A stretch of DNA of 64,000 bases from Byssovorax sp. (GCA_025362495.1 JANYGI010000167.1:44449-108448), one strand, 5' to 3'; positions 8,845 to 18,928 are shown, counted from the stretch's first letter. Numbers and translations are program-made. The notes: generated from the letters alone by a model not told the origin.

Positions 8845-10674
8845 ATGCTCTGGTTCGCCGAAATCGCCGGCGGCGTCGATCCCAAGACGCCGCAAGTCAT
8901 CAACGACTCGAAGACCCCCTCGGGCCGCGTGCACGTCGGCGCCCTCCGCGGTGTCATCCTCCACGACGCCGTCTTCCGCGCCCTCCAGAACCGCGGCGTC
9001 CCGGCGCGCTACCTCTTCGGCGTCGACGACTACGATCCGCTCGACGAGCTGCCCGCCGGCCAGGCCGAGTTCTTCCTGCCGTTCCTCGGCGCCCCGCTCT
9101 GCAACGTGCCCGCGCCGGCCGGCTCCTTGGCCACGGACATGTCCGAGCACTTCATCGGCGAGTTCTTCGACGTCTTCCGCGAGCTCGGCGTCGAGGCCGA
9201 GCACTACCGGATGCGCGACCAGTACCGCTCCGGCAAGATGAACGAGTCGATCGACCAGATCCTGAGCAAGGCCGACGTGGTCCGCCGGGTGTACAAGGAA
9301 GTCTCCGGCTCCGAGAAGAGCGAGCACTGGCACCCTTTCCAGGCCATCTGCGAGCGCTGCGGCCGGGTCGGCACCACCGAGGTCGTGGCGTACGACGGCA
9401 AAGAGGTCGAGTACCACTGCCGTCCTCGGATGATGAAGCACGGCAAGGACCAGTACGTGAAGGGCTGCGAGCTCCACGGCAAGGTCTCCCCCTTCGACGG
9501 CAAAGGCAAGCTCCCCTGGAAGCTCGAGTGGGTGGCCAAGTGGCGGATCTTCGGCGTCACCATCGAGGGCGCCGGGAAAGACCACACCACCAAGGGCGGC
9601 TCGCGCGACGTCTCCGCGGCGTGCCTCGACGCCATCTTCGGCGAGGAGCCCCCGCTCAACATCCCTTACGAGTTCTTCCTCGCCGAGGGAAAGAAGATGA
9701 GCTCGTCCAAGGGCATCGGCACCGCCGCGCGCGACATGGCCGATTTCCTCGCTCCGGAGGTGCTGCGGTATCTCATCCTCCGCACCCAGCCGAAGTCCCC
9801 GGTCGACTTCCCGCTCGTCCCGGATCCGCAGACGCCCGGCCGACTCTTCCTCTCCGAGGACTTCATCGTCAAGCTCTTCAACGACTTCGACCGCCTCCAC
9901 AAGCGCGTCTATACCGATCCGAAGATCAACGAGGAAGAGAAAGAGCTCTATCGCCTCTGCGAAGTGACCAACCCCGCGGACTCGTACGACGCCAACTTCC
10001 AGCTCGTGCTCACCTTCGTGCAGATGCCGCACGTGAACCTGCTGACCGAGATGGAGAATCGCAAGGGCTCTCCCATGACCGACAACGAGAAGGCGCACCT
10101 CGAAGCCCGCGCAAGATCGGCCCGCTACTGGCTCGATCATTTCGCCCGCGACGAGGAGAAGTTCCACCTTCAAGACACGCTCCCCGCCCGCGCGGCCGAG
10201 CTCGGTCAGGCGCAAAAGGCCTTCCTCCACCAGCTCGCCGCCGCCCTCCCCGCCGTGACGACCTGGGACGACGAGACCCTCCAGGCCACCACGTTCGACG
10301 TGGCGCGATTGACGCCGATCGCCCTGCCGCAGGCCTTCAAGGCCATCTATCGCACCCTGTTCGACCGCGAGCAGGGCCCGCGCGCCGGCGCGATCATGGC
10401 GATCCTCGACCGGGATTTCCTGATCAAGCGCTTCACCGAGCTGGCTTACGAGCAGGAGGCCTTCTGGAAAGAGACGGCCATCTCGGCGAAGGATCACCTG
10501 GCCCAGCTCGAAAAAGAGAAGAGCAAGATCGCCTCGATCAAGGTCAGCCGCAAGGCCGGGGCGATCATCGACTTCGAGGTCACCCACACCGACGCGAAGG
10601 TGCATATCCATCGCGTGGAAGACGCCGACGTCGACGCCCACGCCGCGCGCGTGACGGCGCCGAAGCAGCCCTGA
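8845..10674 (+). CDS. lysS: Lysyl-tRNA synthetase, class I
   Basis: At 609 residues this is a class I lysine-tRNA ligase, the form common in archaea and some bacteria and unrelated to the class II LysS of E. coli. It charges tRNA-Lys with lysine using ATP. The class I signature HIGH is seen as PSGRVHVGALRG (about residues 25-36) and KMSKS as KKMSSSKG (about 282-289). A CERCG pair at about residue 169 is the first half of the usual zinc site, with a second Cys-rich stretch (HCR...GCE) after it. The C-terminal 150 residues are helical, as in the family's anticodon-binding cage. The gene stands alone and ends one base from the convergent HEAT-repeat gene. Confidence 0.93.
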   Translation: MLWFAEIAGGVDPKTPQVINDSKTPSGRVHVGALRGVILHDAVFRALQNRGVPARYLFGVDDYDPLDELPAGQAEFFLPFLGAPLCNVPAPAGSLATDMSEHFIGEFFDVFRELGVEAEHYRMRDQYRSGKMNESIDQILSKADVVRRVYKEVSGSEKSEHWHPFQAICERCGRVGTTEVVAYDGKEVEYHCRPRMMKHGKDQYVKGCELHGKVSPFDGKGKLPWKLEWVAKWRIFGVTIEGAGKDHTTKGGSRDVSAACLDAIFGEEPPLNIPYEFFLAEGKKMSSSKGIGTAARDMADFLAPEVLRYLILRTQPKSPVDFPLVPDPQTPGRLFLSEDFIVKLFNDFDRLHKRVYTDPKINEEEKELYRLCEVTNPADSYDANFQLVLTFVQMPHVNLLTEMENRKGSPMTDNEKAHLEARARSARYWLDHFARDEEKFHLQDTLPARAAELGQAQKAFLHQLAAALPAVTTWDDETLQATTFDVARLTPIALPQAFKAIYRTLFDREQGPRAGAIMAILDRDFLIKRFTELAYEQEAFWKETAISAKDHLAQLEKEKSKIASIKVSRKAGAIIDFEVTHTDAKVHIHRVEDADVDAHAARVTAPKQP

Positions 10675-10675
10675 G

Positions 10676-12391
10676 TCAGTAGCCGGACGCGAGGAGCGTC
10701 TGGATCAGGAACCCGAGGTGCCAGACCGCTTCCCGGTCTGGCCCCGGGCGGCGCACGAGGTGCCGAGAAGCGGCCTCGACAGCGGCTGCGACGGCGGCGG
10801 GGGAGCGCAAAGGCTCCTCCGGGCCAGGCACCTTGGCGGCGAGCGGAGACAGGGAATTCAACCAGCGAACCCGGGCGGCGCCGACGCGGACGAGCTCGGC
10901 CTCCACGTCCGGCGGGAGCCCCTGCGAGAGCAGATCGTAGAGCTGCTGTGGCTGTCCGCTGCCCGCCGCAGCCTGCGTGAGCAGCGCCTGCACCCGGGCC
11001 GAGAGCGGCGGCTTGATCGCGTCGAGCGCGCCGGTGGCCAGGTCGTGGAGGTAGTGTTCGAAGACGCGACGGAGCACCCGAGGCGCGGTGGAGGAGGCCA
11101 GTGGACCGAGCGCGCAGACGGCCTGTACGGCGGCGCGTCGGACCTTGTGGCTCCCGTCGTGGAGGATGCGATTGAGGCTCGGAATCGCCACGCTCGCGGC
11201 GGGGCCGAGGGCTCCGAGGGCGCCCGCGGCGCGCTTGCGGACCGACGGGTTTCCATGGGCGAGGAGCGGCTCGAGGTAATCGACGGGGATGGCCGTCGAG
11301 AGCCGGGCCATCAGCTCGCGCGCGAGGCCGCGAGTCCGGGCGTCGCGGTCGTGGATCGCGGCGGACCACAGCACCGCTTCGAGGCCGGCCGGGACGCGAT
11401 CGAGGCCGTGGAGAAGGCGTAACGCGACGAAGCGCTCTCCCGGCATCGACGACGCCGCCAGCTCGGCGATCCGCTCTTCGGCGAGCCGAGGGGTCCGCTG
11501 CGCGAGCTCGTTGAAGACGAACAGCGCCTCTTCGCGGACGCCCCACCCGCGATCGGCCGCGGCCGCGAAGACGCCGTCGATCGCCGGCCCCGACGCCTCG
11601 CCGAGGGTGGCGATCACGCGGAGCGCCGCGATGCGGACCGGCGGCGCCGAGCCGACCACGCGACGCCGGACGACGTCGAGGAGGCGCTCGCCGCGATCGG
11701 GACGCTGGCAGCCGCGGAGCGCTTCGAACGCGGCGACGGCTGCGCCTGGATCCGCGTCGTCGGCGGCGCTGACGAGGGCCGCGAACGCGTCATCGCGATC
11801 GACCGCGCGCGCGCTCACCAGGGCGTCGATCGCGGCGACGCGCACCGAGGGATCGCCGTCGGCGGTGACGCTCGCCGCGAGCGCCGCCAGCGTCGTCTCG
11901 CTCGGCACGGCCTGCGCACCCAGCGCCTCGGCTGCGGCCGCGCGCACGCGAAACGCCGGATCCGCAAGCCTCGCGAGGATGGCCCCCGTCGCGACGATCG
12001 CTTGATCTCCGGCGGCGCGTAGCGCTCGCAGCGCGCGCTCACGCACCGCCGCGTCGGCGTACTCGAGCGCGCCGGCGAGGCGATTCACCGACGCCGGCGA
12101 GCGCGCGACCAGGCTCGACGCGGCCTGCCGCACCCAGAGGTGAGCGTCGAAGAGCGCCACCTGATCGAGCGCCGCGAACACCTCTTCCTGCCGCGCCGCG
12201 ATCGCGCCGTCGCCGCGCGCGAGCAGCGTCACGAGCGCCCGCACCGCCGCGCTGCGGGCGCGCCAGTCGGCCTCATGGAGCGCCGCGAGCAGATCGCTCA
12301 CCGCCTCGTCGCCGGCGGGATCCTCGGCCGCGCGCGCGGCGATCGTGGCGCACCGTCGATCGAGCGCCTGGAGGTCCGCGATCGAGATCAT
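10676..12391 (-). CDS. HEAT-repeat protein
   Basis: The 571-residue protein consists almost wholly of helical repeats of about 30-35 residues with the HEAT/PBS pattern (for example VRAAAAEALG, VRKRAAGALGALG and VRRAAVQAVCALG). There is no signal peptide, membrane helix or catalytic motif. Such solenoids usually act as binding scaffolds. It starts at the ATG at 12391 and points away from a second HEAT-containing gene that begins about 70 bases to the right. The pair is therefore divergent and may share a promoter region. Its stop lies one base from that of lysS on the opposite strand. No partner can be named from the sequence. Confidence 0.85.
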   Translation of the reverse strand: MISIADLQALDRRCATIAARAAEDPAGDEAVSDLLAALHEADWRARSAAVRALVTLLARGDGAIAARQEEVFAALDQVALFDAHLWVRQAASSLVARSPASVNRLAGALEYADAAVRERALRALRAAGDQAIVATGAILARLADPAFRVRAAAAEALGAQAVPSETTLAALAASVTADGDPSVRVAAIDALVSARAVDRDDAFAALVSAADDADPGAAVAAFEALRGCQRPDRGERLLDVVRRRVVGSAPPVRIAALRVIATLGEASGPAIDGVFAAAADRGWGVREEALFVFNELAQRTPRLAEERIAELAASSMPGERFVALRLLHGLDRVPAGLEAVLWSAAIHDRDARTRGLARELMARLSTAIPVDYLEPLLAHGNPSVRKRAAGALGALGPAASVAIPSLNRILHDGSHKVRRAAVQAVCALGPLASSTAPRVLRRVFEHYLHDLATGALDAIKPPLSARVQALLTQAAAGSGQPQQLYDLLSQGLPPDVEAELVRVGAARVRWLNSLSPLAAKVPGPEEPLRSPAAVAAAVEAASRHLVRRPGPDREAVWHLGFLIQTLLASGY

Positions 12392-12463
12392 GGGCCGCGG
12401 AGGGTATCCCGCCCTCGTCGCCTCACCAATCGCGAAACAGGTTCAGGTATCGTGGCGCGCTCG

Positions 12464-15043
12464 ATGCTGCCTCACGCGCGCCGCCTGCTCTATCGCCTCC
12501 GCGACGCCGCACGTGCCGAAGAGTCGGCGATCGCCCTGCGCCACGAGCCGATCCCCGGCGTCGTCGAGGGCCTGTGCGATCTGCTCGATCGCGCGTCGGC
12601 GCCCGCGGCGACGGCGCCGATCGCGGCCGGCGTCGCCGCGGCGCGCGTGCTCGCGGGGCGCGACGGTCCGCGGGCGCGCGAGGCGCTGATCGACGCCCTC
12701 GACGCCGGCGCGGCGCCGATCCGCCTCGAGGCGGCCGTGGCGCTGGAGCGCTTCCTGGAGCCCGCGAGCGCGCTCGCCCTCACGCGGCGCCTCCGGCTCG
12801 ACGACGCCCCGGTGGTCCGTCACGCGGCGCTCCACGCGCTGGCGAGGCTGCCCGCGCCGCCATCGCTCGGCGTCGTTCATTCGCTCGCAGATCCGGTCTG
12901 GCGCGTGCGGCGCGACGCGGTGAGGCGGATCGAGGAGCCGCCGCCGCGCGGCCTCGGCCTGGCGAGCGCGACCGCGCGGTCGGCGCCGCGATCGCCCGGA
13001 ACCGCCAGATTTCTCGGCGATCTACGCGCCGCGATCGCCGCGCTCGGCCCGCTCGACGACGCGGCGAGCGCCTCGATCGCCTACCTCGAGCAGCGCACCG
13101 GGGCGCGGCTGCGCGACGGCGATCCTTCGCACGCGAACGCGAACGCGAACGCCGCGCCGCAACGCGCGCCGTGGTGGGACGAGGATCCCCCGGTGCTGCT
13201 GGAGAACGTGCGCCACGCGACCGACGCGGAGCTCGGCGCCACGCTCTTCGCGCTGCCCTCGCTGCTCACGTTCCAGGACGGTCGCCCCTACGACGAGTGC
13301 GCCCAGCGCCTCCGCGGCCACGCGATCGACGCCCTCGATCGCCTTGGATCCGAGGGCGATCTCGCCGCCGTCGTCGAGCTGCTCGCGGAGCCGCGCCGCC
13401 CGTTCGTCCGGGCCGCCGTCGAGGATCTGCTCGGTCACCTCGATCGCGCGCGGCGGACGACGCTCGCCGATCACGTCCTCCACGCGCGCCGGGCTCGCGG
13501 CGGCGCGCTCGTGTGGGCCGTCGAAGCCGCCGGCCCCGCGGCCTTCTCCGAGCGCGCCGCCGAGCTCCTTTACGACGCCTCCGAGAGCGTCCGCGAGGCC
13601 TCGATTCAAAGGCTTTCTTCGAACAGCGCCGACCACCGCGCCTGGCGGCTCGACGCGCTCCGCGACAGCGACGATCGGGTGCGCTGCGCCGCGCTCGCCG
13701 GCCTCGGCGACGCCCCCCTCGACGTCGTGACGGAGCGCATGGACGCGGGCGGCAGCGCGATCGTGCGGCGCGCGTGGACGACCTATCGGCTGGCGCATCG
13801 CGATCGAAGCCAGGCCTCGATCGAGGCCACCGTCGCCGCGGCGCTGGCCGATCCCGACGCGCGCGTGCGCGCCGTCGCGGCGGCGGCGATCGCGGAAGCG
13901 GGAGGCGGCGCGGCCCTCGATCCCTTCACGCGCGACGCCGACGATCGCGTGCGCGCGGCCGCCCTCACCCCCGCCCTGGCCGCGGCGATCACCCGCGATC
14001 CCGAGCGCGAGCCCAGCGTCCGCGTGGTGGCGGCGGCGGCCCGCCTCGTCGGCGTCTCTCTCGTCGCGATCGCGCCCGACGCCGCCGCGACGGAGCTCCA
14101 GAAGCGCCCACCGGCGAGGATCGAGATCAGCGAGTCACCCTACCTCCGCAACCGACCGACCCTCGATACGCGCGAGCGAGGCCTCGCCGCGCGCCGCGAC
14201 ACGCGCGATGACGGGCCGCCCGATCCGCCCGCCAAACCCCTGGATTTCGCGGCGGATCGGCCCTTCGGCGCCACCGGGCTCCGCCTCCCCGCGATGGCCA
14301 TCTCCGGCCGCTACGGCCTCGCCGAAGAGGCTTTTGCCGAGGCGCTCGACCGCGGCGTGAAGCTGCTGTTCTGGGAGCCCGTCTACGAAGGCCAGACTCG
14401 CTATCTGCGCCACCTCCCCGCCCACCGACGACAGACCCTCTCGCTCATCGCCGGCAGCTTCGAGGCCGATCCGCGCGAGATCCGCCGCGACGCCGAGAAG
14501 GCTCTCCGCCTGCTCCGCGTCGACGCCATCGATGTGTTCGTGCTCTTCTGGGTGCGCAGCGCCGCGCGGATGAACGACGACGTCGTCGAGGTCCTCACCC
14601 GGCTCCGCGACGACGGCCTGATCAAGACCCATGGACTCTCGACCCACCGGCGCGACCTCGCCGCCGAGGCCATCGAGCAGGGCTGGCCGTCGGTGATGGT
14701 GCGCCACAACGCCGCTCACCGCGGCGCCGAGACCGAGGTGTTTCCGCTCGCGCAGGCCCGCGGCGCCGGGGTCCTCACCTTCAGCAACATCTGTTACGGC
14801 CGCATGCTCCGACCCGAGTGGGGCTCGCCGCCGACGGCCGCGGAGTGCTATCGCTATTCGCTGAGCCAGCCCGGCGTCACCACCTGCATCTCCGGTCCAC
14901 GCGACCTCGACCAGCTCCGCGAGAACCTGCCTGTCCTCGCCGATCCATCGCTCGATCCCGAGCGAATCGCGAGCCTCCAGCGCTACGGCGCCCACGTTCA
15001 CCAGGATAACCGCCGCTTCTTCGAGCTGATGCGATGGCGATAG
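12464..15043 (+). CDS. HEAT-repeat protein fused to an aldo/keto-reductase-like domain
   Basis: The first 550-600 residues are HEAT-like repeats (LARLPAPPSLG, DSDDRVRCAALAGLGD, DPDARVRAVAAAAIAEA). The last 270 residues are an aldo/keto reductase barrel: RPFGATGLRLPAMAISGRYG, LLFWEPVYEG, the helix KALRLLRVDAIDVFVLFW and the cofactor-loop region SQPGVTTCISGPRDLDQLREN. The usual Asp-Tyr-Lys-His tetrad is only partly kept. A Tyr is present in VYEG, but the expected Lys strand reads SLIAGSF and the expected His position reads LFW. The ATG at 12464 or a GTG at 12452 could be the start, and neither has a strong ribosome site. The gene overlaps the next one by ten bases. It may be an inactive or unusual reductase carried on a protein-binding scaffold. 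Confidence 0.8.
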   Translation: MLPHARRLLYRLRDAARAEESAIALRHEPIPGVVEGLCDLLDRASAPAATAPIAAGVAAARVLAGRDGPRAREALIDALDAGAAPIRLEAAVALERFLEPASALALTRRLRLDDAPVVRHAALHALARLPAPPSLGVVHSLADPVWRVRRDAVRRIEEPPPRGLGLASATARSAPRSPGTARFLGDLRAAIAALGPLDDAASASIAYLEQRTGARLRDGDPSHANANANAAPQRAPWWDEDPPVLLENVRHATDAELGATLFALPSLLTFQDGRPYDECAQRLRGHAIDALDRLGSEGDLAAVVELLAEPRRPFVRAAVEDLLGHLDRARRTTLADHVLHARRARGGALVWAVEAAGPAAFSERAAELLYDASESVREASIQRLSSNSADHRAWRLDALRDSDDRVRCAALAGLGDAPLDVVTERMDAGGSAIVRRAWTTYRLAHRDRSQASIEATVAAALADPDARVRAVAAAAIAEAGGGAALDPFTRDADDRVRAAALTPALAAAITRDPEREPSVRVVAAAARLVGVSLVAIAPDAAATELQKRPPARIEISESPYLRNRPTLDTRERGLAARRDTRDDGPPDPPAKPLDFAADRPFGATGLRLPAMAISGRYGLAEEAFAEALDRGVKLLFWEPVYEGQTRYLRHLPAHRRQTLSLIAGSFEADPREIRRDAEKALRLLRVDAIDVFVLFWVRSAARMNDDVVEVLTRLRDDGLIKTHGLSTHRRDLAAEAIEQGWPSVMVRHNAAHRGAETEVFPLAQARGAGVLTFSNICYGRMLRPEWGSPPTAAECYRYSLSQPGVTTCISGPRDLDQLRENLPVLADPSLDPERIASLQRYGAHVHQDNRRFFELMRWR

Positions 15044-16023
15044 ACCACCCCGACCTCCACCGCGCCCGGGACCCGCGCACCCCCGCCGACGTTCTCGCCC
15101 GGCTCGCCGCCTCGGTCATCGACCGACTGGCCTCGACGCCGCGCACGGCATACGAGATCGAGCTACGCGCGGCCATCGCCGCCAACGCCAATACGCCACT
15201 TGCGCTCCTCGCCAGGCTGGCCATCGAGCACACCGCCGAGGTCGTCCACAACCCCGCGCTCCTGTTCGTCCTGGTAGAGGACGCGAACGCGCTGACGACC
15301 GTGTTCAAAGACGCCCTCCTCCGGCTGCTCGCTCACCCCGACGTCCCCGTCGACTGGCTCCATCACGCCGCGCGCGACAAGCAGCCCTGGGTGCGTCGCG
15401 CCGCGGCCCGCGCCCCGAGCGTGCCGGCCGAGGCGCAGCGCGCGCTGGCCAACGATCCCGATCCCTGGGTGCTGCTCGATCTGGCGACGAATCCGCGGCT
15501 GTTACCGCATTTTCTGGAGGCCCTGGCGCAGCGCGAGCCCCCGCCGGGCAAGGGGGCCTCGCCGCTGCGACGCGCCGTCGCGGCCAACCCCTCCGCGCCG
15601 GTTCACACCCTGGAGCGCCTCGCGGAGATTGACAGTCTCCTGACGATCGTCGCCGCGAACCCGGCCCTGCCCGCTTACCTCTTCGAGAGCCTGGCGGCGC
15701 ACGAAGACCCCCTGGTCCGCGCTGCCGTGGCCTCGCAGCCGGGCCTGTCTCGACGACTCCAGCGCCAGCTCGGCCTCGATCCGGATCGCCTCGTGGTGAC
15801 GGCGCTGGCGACGGCCGGCCGCGATCCCGAGCTCCTCGATCAACTCTCGCTCTCGCCGGAGCTCTCGGTCCGCAAGGCCATCATCGACAATCCCCGCGCG
15901 CCGACCTCGCTCCTGAAGCGACTCCTCTACTCCCCGACAGGCCCCCATCGAGCCGCCGCAGAGGCCGCGTTGAAGGCCCGGAGCGCCGCGGAGCTCCCCT
16001 CTACCCCGCCTTCCTCCCCATGA
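15034..16023 (+). CDS. LRV-like (leucine-rich repeat variant) helical repeat protein
   Basis: The 329-residue protein is built of short repeats of the form NPxxPxxLLxRLA (AANANTPLALLARLA, NPRLLPHFLEALA, NPSAPVHTLERLA, NPRAPTSLLKRLL). This spacing is typical of leucine-rich repeat variant proteins and their ankyrin-like relatives. It has no signal peptide or enzyme motif. Its ATG lies inside the end of the preceding HEAT/aldo-keto gene (ten-base overlap), and its own TGA overlaps the next start as ATGA. The three genes therefore read as one operon. A scaffold role together with the neighbouring solenoid proteins is an inference from this arrangement. Confidence 0.8.
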   Translation: MAIDHPDLHRARDPRTPADVLARLAASVIDRLASTPRTAYEIELRAAIAANANTPLALLARLAIEHTAEVVHNPALLFVLVEDANALTTVFKDALLRLLAHPDVPVDWLHHAARDKQPWVRRAAARAPSVPAEAQRALANDPDPWVLLDLATNPRLLPHFLEALAQREPPPGKGASPLRRAVAANPSAPVHTLERLAEIDSLLTIVAANPALPAYLFESLAAHEDPLVRAAVASQPGLSRRLQRQLGLDPDRLVVTALATAGRDPELLDQLSLSPELSVRKAIIDNPRAPTSLLKRLLYSPTGPHRAAAEAALKARSAAELPSTPPSSP

Positions 16024-16400
16024 CCCCTGGCTGGCTCTCCGCGAGCGGAGGGGCCGAGTGGGTGCAGCTCTACCTCGGCAACCTCGTCGCGCAGATGCGC
16101 GCCCACGGGCAGCTGAGCGTCCTCGTCGACGCCATGAGCCGCGAGCCTTCGTTCGCCGAGCTCCTGCGCTCGTCGGCGATCGAGGCGTACTGGCGCAGCG
16201 CGCTCCGCCAGGCGAGGTGGTGGCCCGATCGCTCGGCCAGGGCCAGGTCTCTGCGGGGATTGAGCGGATCCTCGGCCAGCTCGCCGCGCCGCAGATCGAT
16301 TGGCGAACGCAGCTCTGGCGCTTCCTGGTCCGCACGCCGACGGACTTTGGCGACTTCGATCGTCCGGATGATCCTCATCTCGACCAGCGCGTCGCCGCGC
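16020..16400 (+). pseudogene. Frameshifted, truncated gene, probably of the VWA-like metallopeptidase (DUF2201) family
   Basis: The ATG at 16020 overlaps the LRV gene stop (ATGA). Translation runs 65 codons as MTPGWLSASGGAEWVQLYL through SSAIEAYWRSALRQ. Adding one base at about 16209 lets it continue as EVVARSLGQGQVSAGIERIL, then PQIDWRTQLWRFLVRTPTDFGDFD. The AGIERIL...APQIDWRTQLWRFLVR stretch resembles the region before the VWA-like part of DUF2201 proteins (putative metallopeptidases). After DFDR the resemblance ends where the convergent lipoprotein gene begins (16411). I infer a one-base deletion plus loss of the 3' half, and the 5' part may also be short. The family assignment rests on memory of the motif and is moderate. 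Confidence 0.5.
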
Positions 16401-16410
16401 TGCCTCGCGA

Positions 16411-17289
16411 TCAACACGGCTCCACGCAGACCCCACTGCGGCACTCGAGGCCCGCATTGCACACGTCGCGAAAGCCACAGTCCTGTCCGGCGCCCCGCGT
16501 TCGCAGCCGCCCGCACACGGGCGCATTCGAGCCGAACTGCCCGGGGCAAAAGAGCCCCTCCCCGCACTGGCCGCCGGGGCAGGGCTCGCCTTCTTGCGGC
16601 ATGGGGAAGCACGCCACCGGGTAATAACCGCCCACCGGGGGACCTCCCGTGAAGGCGCACGTGCCGCCGGGCGCGCAGTCGTTCAGGTCGCGATCATCCC
16701 CACCGCAGTTGGCGCCGATTGGCAACGTCGCCGTGCGACACACCTGTGCGCCGCAAAATAGACCTGCCACACACTGGCGCCCATCGCATGAATCGCCCTC
16801 CGTGCCCAGGCTCGCGACGACGCACTCCCCACCACTGCACTGGTCGCCGAGAGCGCAGCCGTGCAAACTGTCGCATGCCCCGCCGAGCACGCCGCGCGCA
16901 ACGCAGCTCGCCAGGATCGGCAGGAGATAATCGCGGGCGCAATAGAGCTCGTCGTCGCAATCGAAGCTCTCGCCCTTGGCGCCGAGCGTGCAAGCCTCGC
17001 CCAGCGTCTTCTTCGTGCTCTTGCAGACGCCGCCGGCGCACGTGGCGGAGCCGCTGCAGCGCTCCAGCGCGCCACCACAAGGCTGGCTGAGCGCGCGGAC
17101 ATCGACGCAGACACCACAACCGCCCTCGGCCGGAACGCTGCAGCTTTGACTGGAGCACTGCGAGTCGTGTCCACACGCGCTGCCGGCTGCCCGGAGCGGC
17201 ACGCCACCGAGCCCACCGCAGCCGGTGAAGAGGCCAAACGAGGTGGACGCCAGGACGACGAACAAGGACCCCAGCATGCGTGCCGTCAT
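16411..17289 (-). CDS. Cys-rich secreted lipoprotein
   Basis: The 292-residue protein starts with a lipoprotein signal (hydrophobic run followed by the lipobox LFTGC, lipidated Cys at about residue 24). The mature part has more than 30 cysteines in repeated motifs such as GSACGHDSQCSSQSC, GEACTLG, GDSCDG, CGEGLFC and NAGLECRSGVC. The pattern is the Dickkopf/EGF-like 'Cys-x-x-x-x-x-C' type that is common in large Polyangiales proteomes. The protein is probably anchored to the outer membrane and stabilised by disulfides. No function is known. Its 3' end abuts the broken gene on the other strand. A related but different Cys-rich lipoprotein is found at 20702-21595. Confidence 0.8.
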   Translation of the reverse strand: MTARMLGSLFVVLASTSFGLFTGCGGLGGVPLRAAGSACGHDSQCSSQSCSVPAEGGCGVCVDVRALSQPCGGALERCSGSATCAGGVCKSTKKTLGEACTLGAKGESFDCDDELYCARDYLLPILASCVARGVLGGACDSLHGCALGDQCSGGECVVASLGTEGDSCDGRQCVAGLFCGAQVCRTATLPIGANCGGDDRDLNDCAPGGTCAFTGGPPVGGYYPVACFPMPQEGEPCPGGQCGEGLFCPGQFGSNAPVCGRLRTRGAGQDCGFRDVCNAGLECRSGVCVEPC

Positions 17290-17356
17290 CGCACCACGCT
17301 AGCACGGTATTCCCGGTGGGCCGGGAGAATCAGCGCGACATGTCAGATCCCACGAA

Positions 17357-18718
17357 TCAAAGCTCGATGTGATAATCCTTGATCTTGTAGAGCAGCGCGC
17401 GGTGGCTTATCTCCAGCACCTCGGCCGCCCGCGTCCGGTTGCCCTTGGTCTTGGTCAGGGCCCGCCGGATCAAGATCTCCTCGATGATCCGCGCCGTCTT
17501 CTTGATCGACATCTCCCCGCTCTTCAGGTGCATCTGCACCGGATCCCGCGACTCGCGCACCCGCTCCGGCAAGTCGTCGGCAGAGAGCGAGTCTCGCTCC
17601 GTCAACACCATCGCTCGCTCGATGGTGTTCTCCATCTCGCGCACGTTGCCCGGCCAGGCATACTCCAGCAATAACCTGCGCGCCTCGGCGTCGATCCCGC
17701 GGATCTGGGTGTTGAAGCGCGCGTTGTTCCGCGCCAGGAAATGGTCGAGCAGGATGGGAATGTCCTCGCGCCGCTCGCGCAGCGGCGGAACATGGATGGG
17801 CAGCACGTTGATCCGGTAATAGAGATCCTCGCGGAAGCGCCCCGCCTTGGTCTCTGCCGCCAGATCCCGGTGCGTCGCCGCCAGGATCCGCACATCGATC
17901 TTCAGATCCTTGTTGTCCCCCAGCCTTCGTATCGTCTCCTCCTGGAGCACGCGCAACAGCTTGACCTGGAGCGAGAGCGGCAATTCGCCCACCTCGTCGA
18001 GCAGCAGAGTCCCGCCATTGGCCTGCTCGAACAGCCCCGCCCGGTCGGCGACGGCGTCGGTGAAGGCGCCGCGCCGGTAGCCGAACAGCTCGCTCTCCAG
18101 CAGCGGCTCGGGGATCGCCCCGCAGTTCACCGCCACGAACGGCCCGCCTCGCCGGCTGCTCTTGCTGTGGAGCGCGCGGGCGACAAGCTCTTTGCCGACG
18201 CCGCTCTCGCCGGTGATCAGCGCCGTGGTCTTGTACTCGGCGATCTTGGAGATGGTCTTGAAGATGGCCTGCATCTGCGGGCTCTTGGCGAGGATGTCCT
18301 CGAAGAGGTTCTCTTTGCGGATCTCCTGGCGCAGGGCCCTGTTTTCGCGCCGGAGCGACTCCCGCTCTTCCGCCTTGCGCAGCGTGAGCAGCACCTCCTC
18401 GGCCTTGAAGGGCTTCTGGATGTAATCGTAGGCGCCGGCCTTCATCGCCTCGAGGGCGAGATCGACGTTGCCGTACGCGCTCATGACGATGACGGTGCAG
18501 TCGATCCCCTTGGCCTTGAGCGTGGCCAGTAAATCCATGCCTCCCATCTTCGGCATCTTCACGTCGGTGAGGATCACGTCGGGGCCGAATGACTCGACGA
18601 GCGCCAGCGCCTCTTCGCCGCTCGCGGCTACCTCGACCTCGTACCCGTCCCGCTTGAGGAAGGTGCGAACGACGAGCCGGAGATTCTCTTCGTCATCGAC
18701 GACCAGTACGCGGCGCAT
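17357..18718 (-). CDS. Sigma-54-dependent response regulator (NtrC family)
   Basis: The 453-residue protein has three domains. The receiver domain (residues 1-120) has [10 protein letters not shown] and the phospho-acceptor Asp in [14 protein letters not shown]. The AAA+ domain (about 145-385) has Walker A GESGVGKE near 173, the sigma-54-contacting loop GAFTDA near 219 and Walker [14 protein letters not shown]. The C-terminal Fis-type helix-turn-helix has [23 protein letters not shown]. It activates sigma-54 promoters after phosphorylation. The start at 18718 has GAGGA at good spacing, and the frame is open five codons further. No histidine kinase gene is adjacent, so it is an orphan in this window. 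Myxobacteria carry many such regulators, and its target cannot be told here. Confidence 0.93.
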   Translation of the reverse strand: MRRVLVVDDEENLRLVVRTFLKRDGYEVEVAASGEEALALVESFGPDVILTDVKMPKMGGMDLLATLKAKGIDCTVIVMSAYGNVDLALEAMKAGAYDYIQKPFKAEEVLLTLRKAEERESLRRENRALRQEIRKENLFEDILAKSPQMQAIFKTISKIAEYKTTALITGESGVGKELVARALHSKSSRRGGPFVAVNCGAIPEPLLESELFGYRRGAFTDAVADRAGLFEQANGGTLLLDEVGELPLSLQVKLLRVLQEETIRRLGDNKDLKIDVRILAATHRDLAAETKAGRFREDLYYRINVLPIHVPPLRERREDIPILLDHFLARNNARFNTQIRGIDAEARRLLLEYAWPGNVREMENTIERAMVLTERDSLSADDLPERVRESRDPVQMHLKSGEMSIKKTARIIEEILIRRALTKTKGNRTRAAEVLEISHRALLYKIKDYHIEL

Positions 18719-18928
18719 GCTTCTTCCTCGCAAACTTTTCTACACCCGGGGGCACCGGGGCCGCAACGAGTTGCGAGGCGCAGCGCAGCGTCGCCATCCG
18801 TGGCAGCGCGCCGAGATCGCGGTGCGTCGGCGATTTCGCGGCTTTTCGGCGATTGACGCAGGCCTTTTGGGCTGTCATTTCGCGCGGGCGCCGGCCTCCG
18901 CCGTCGCGCACGGAGAGCAGAGCTGGCC

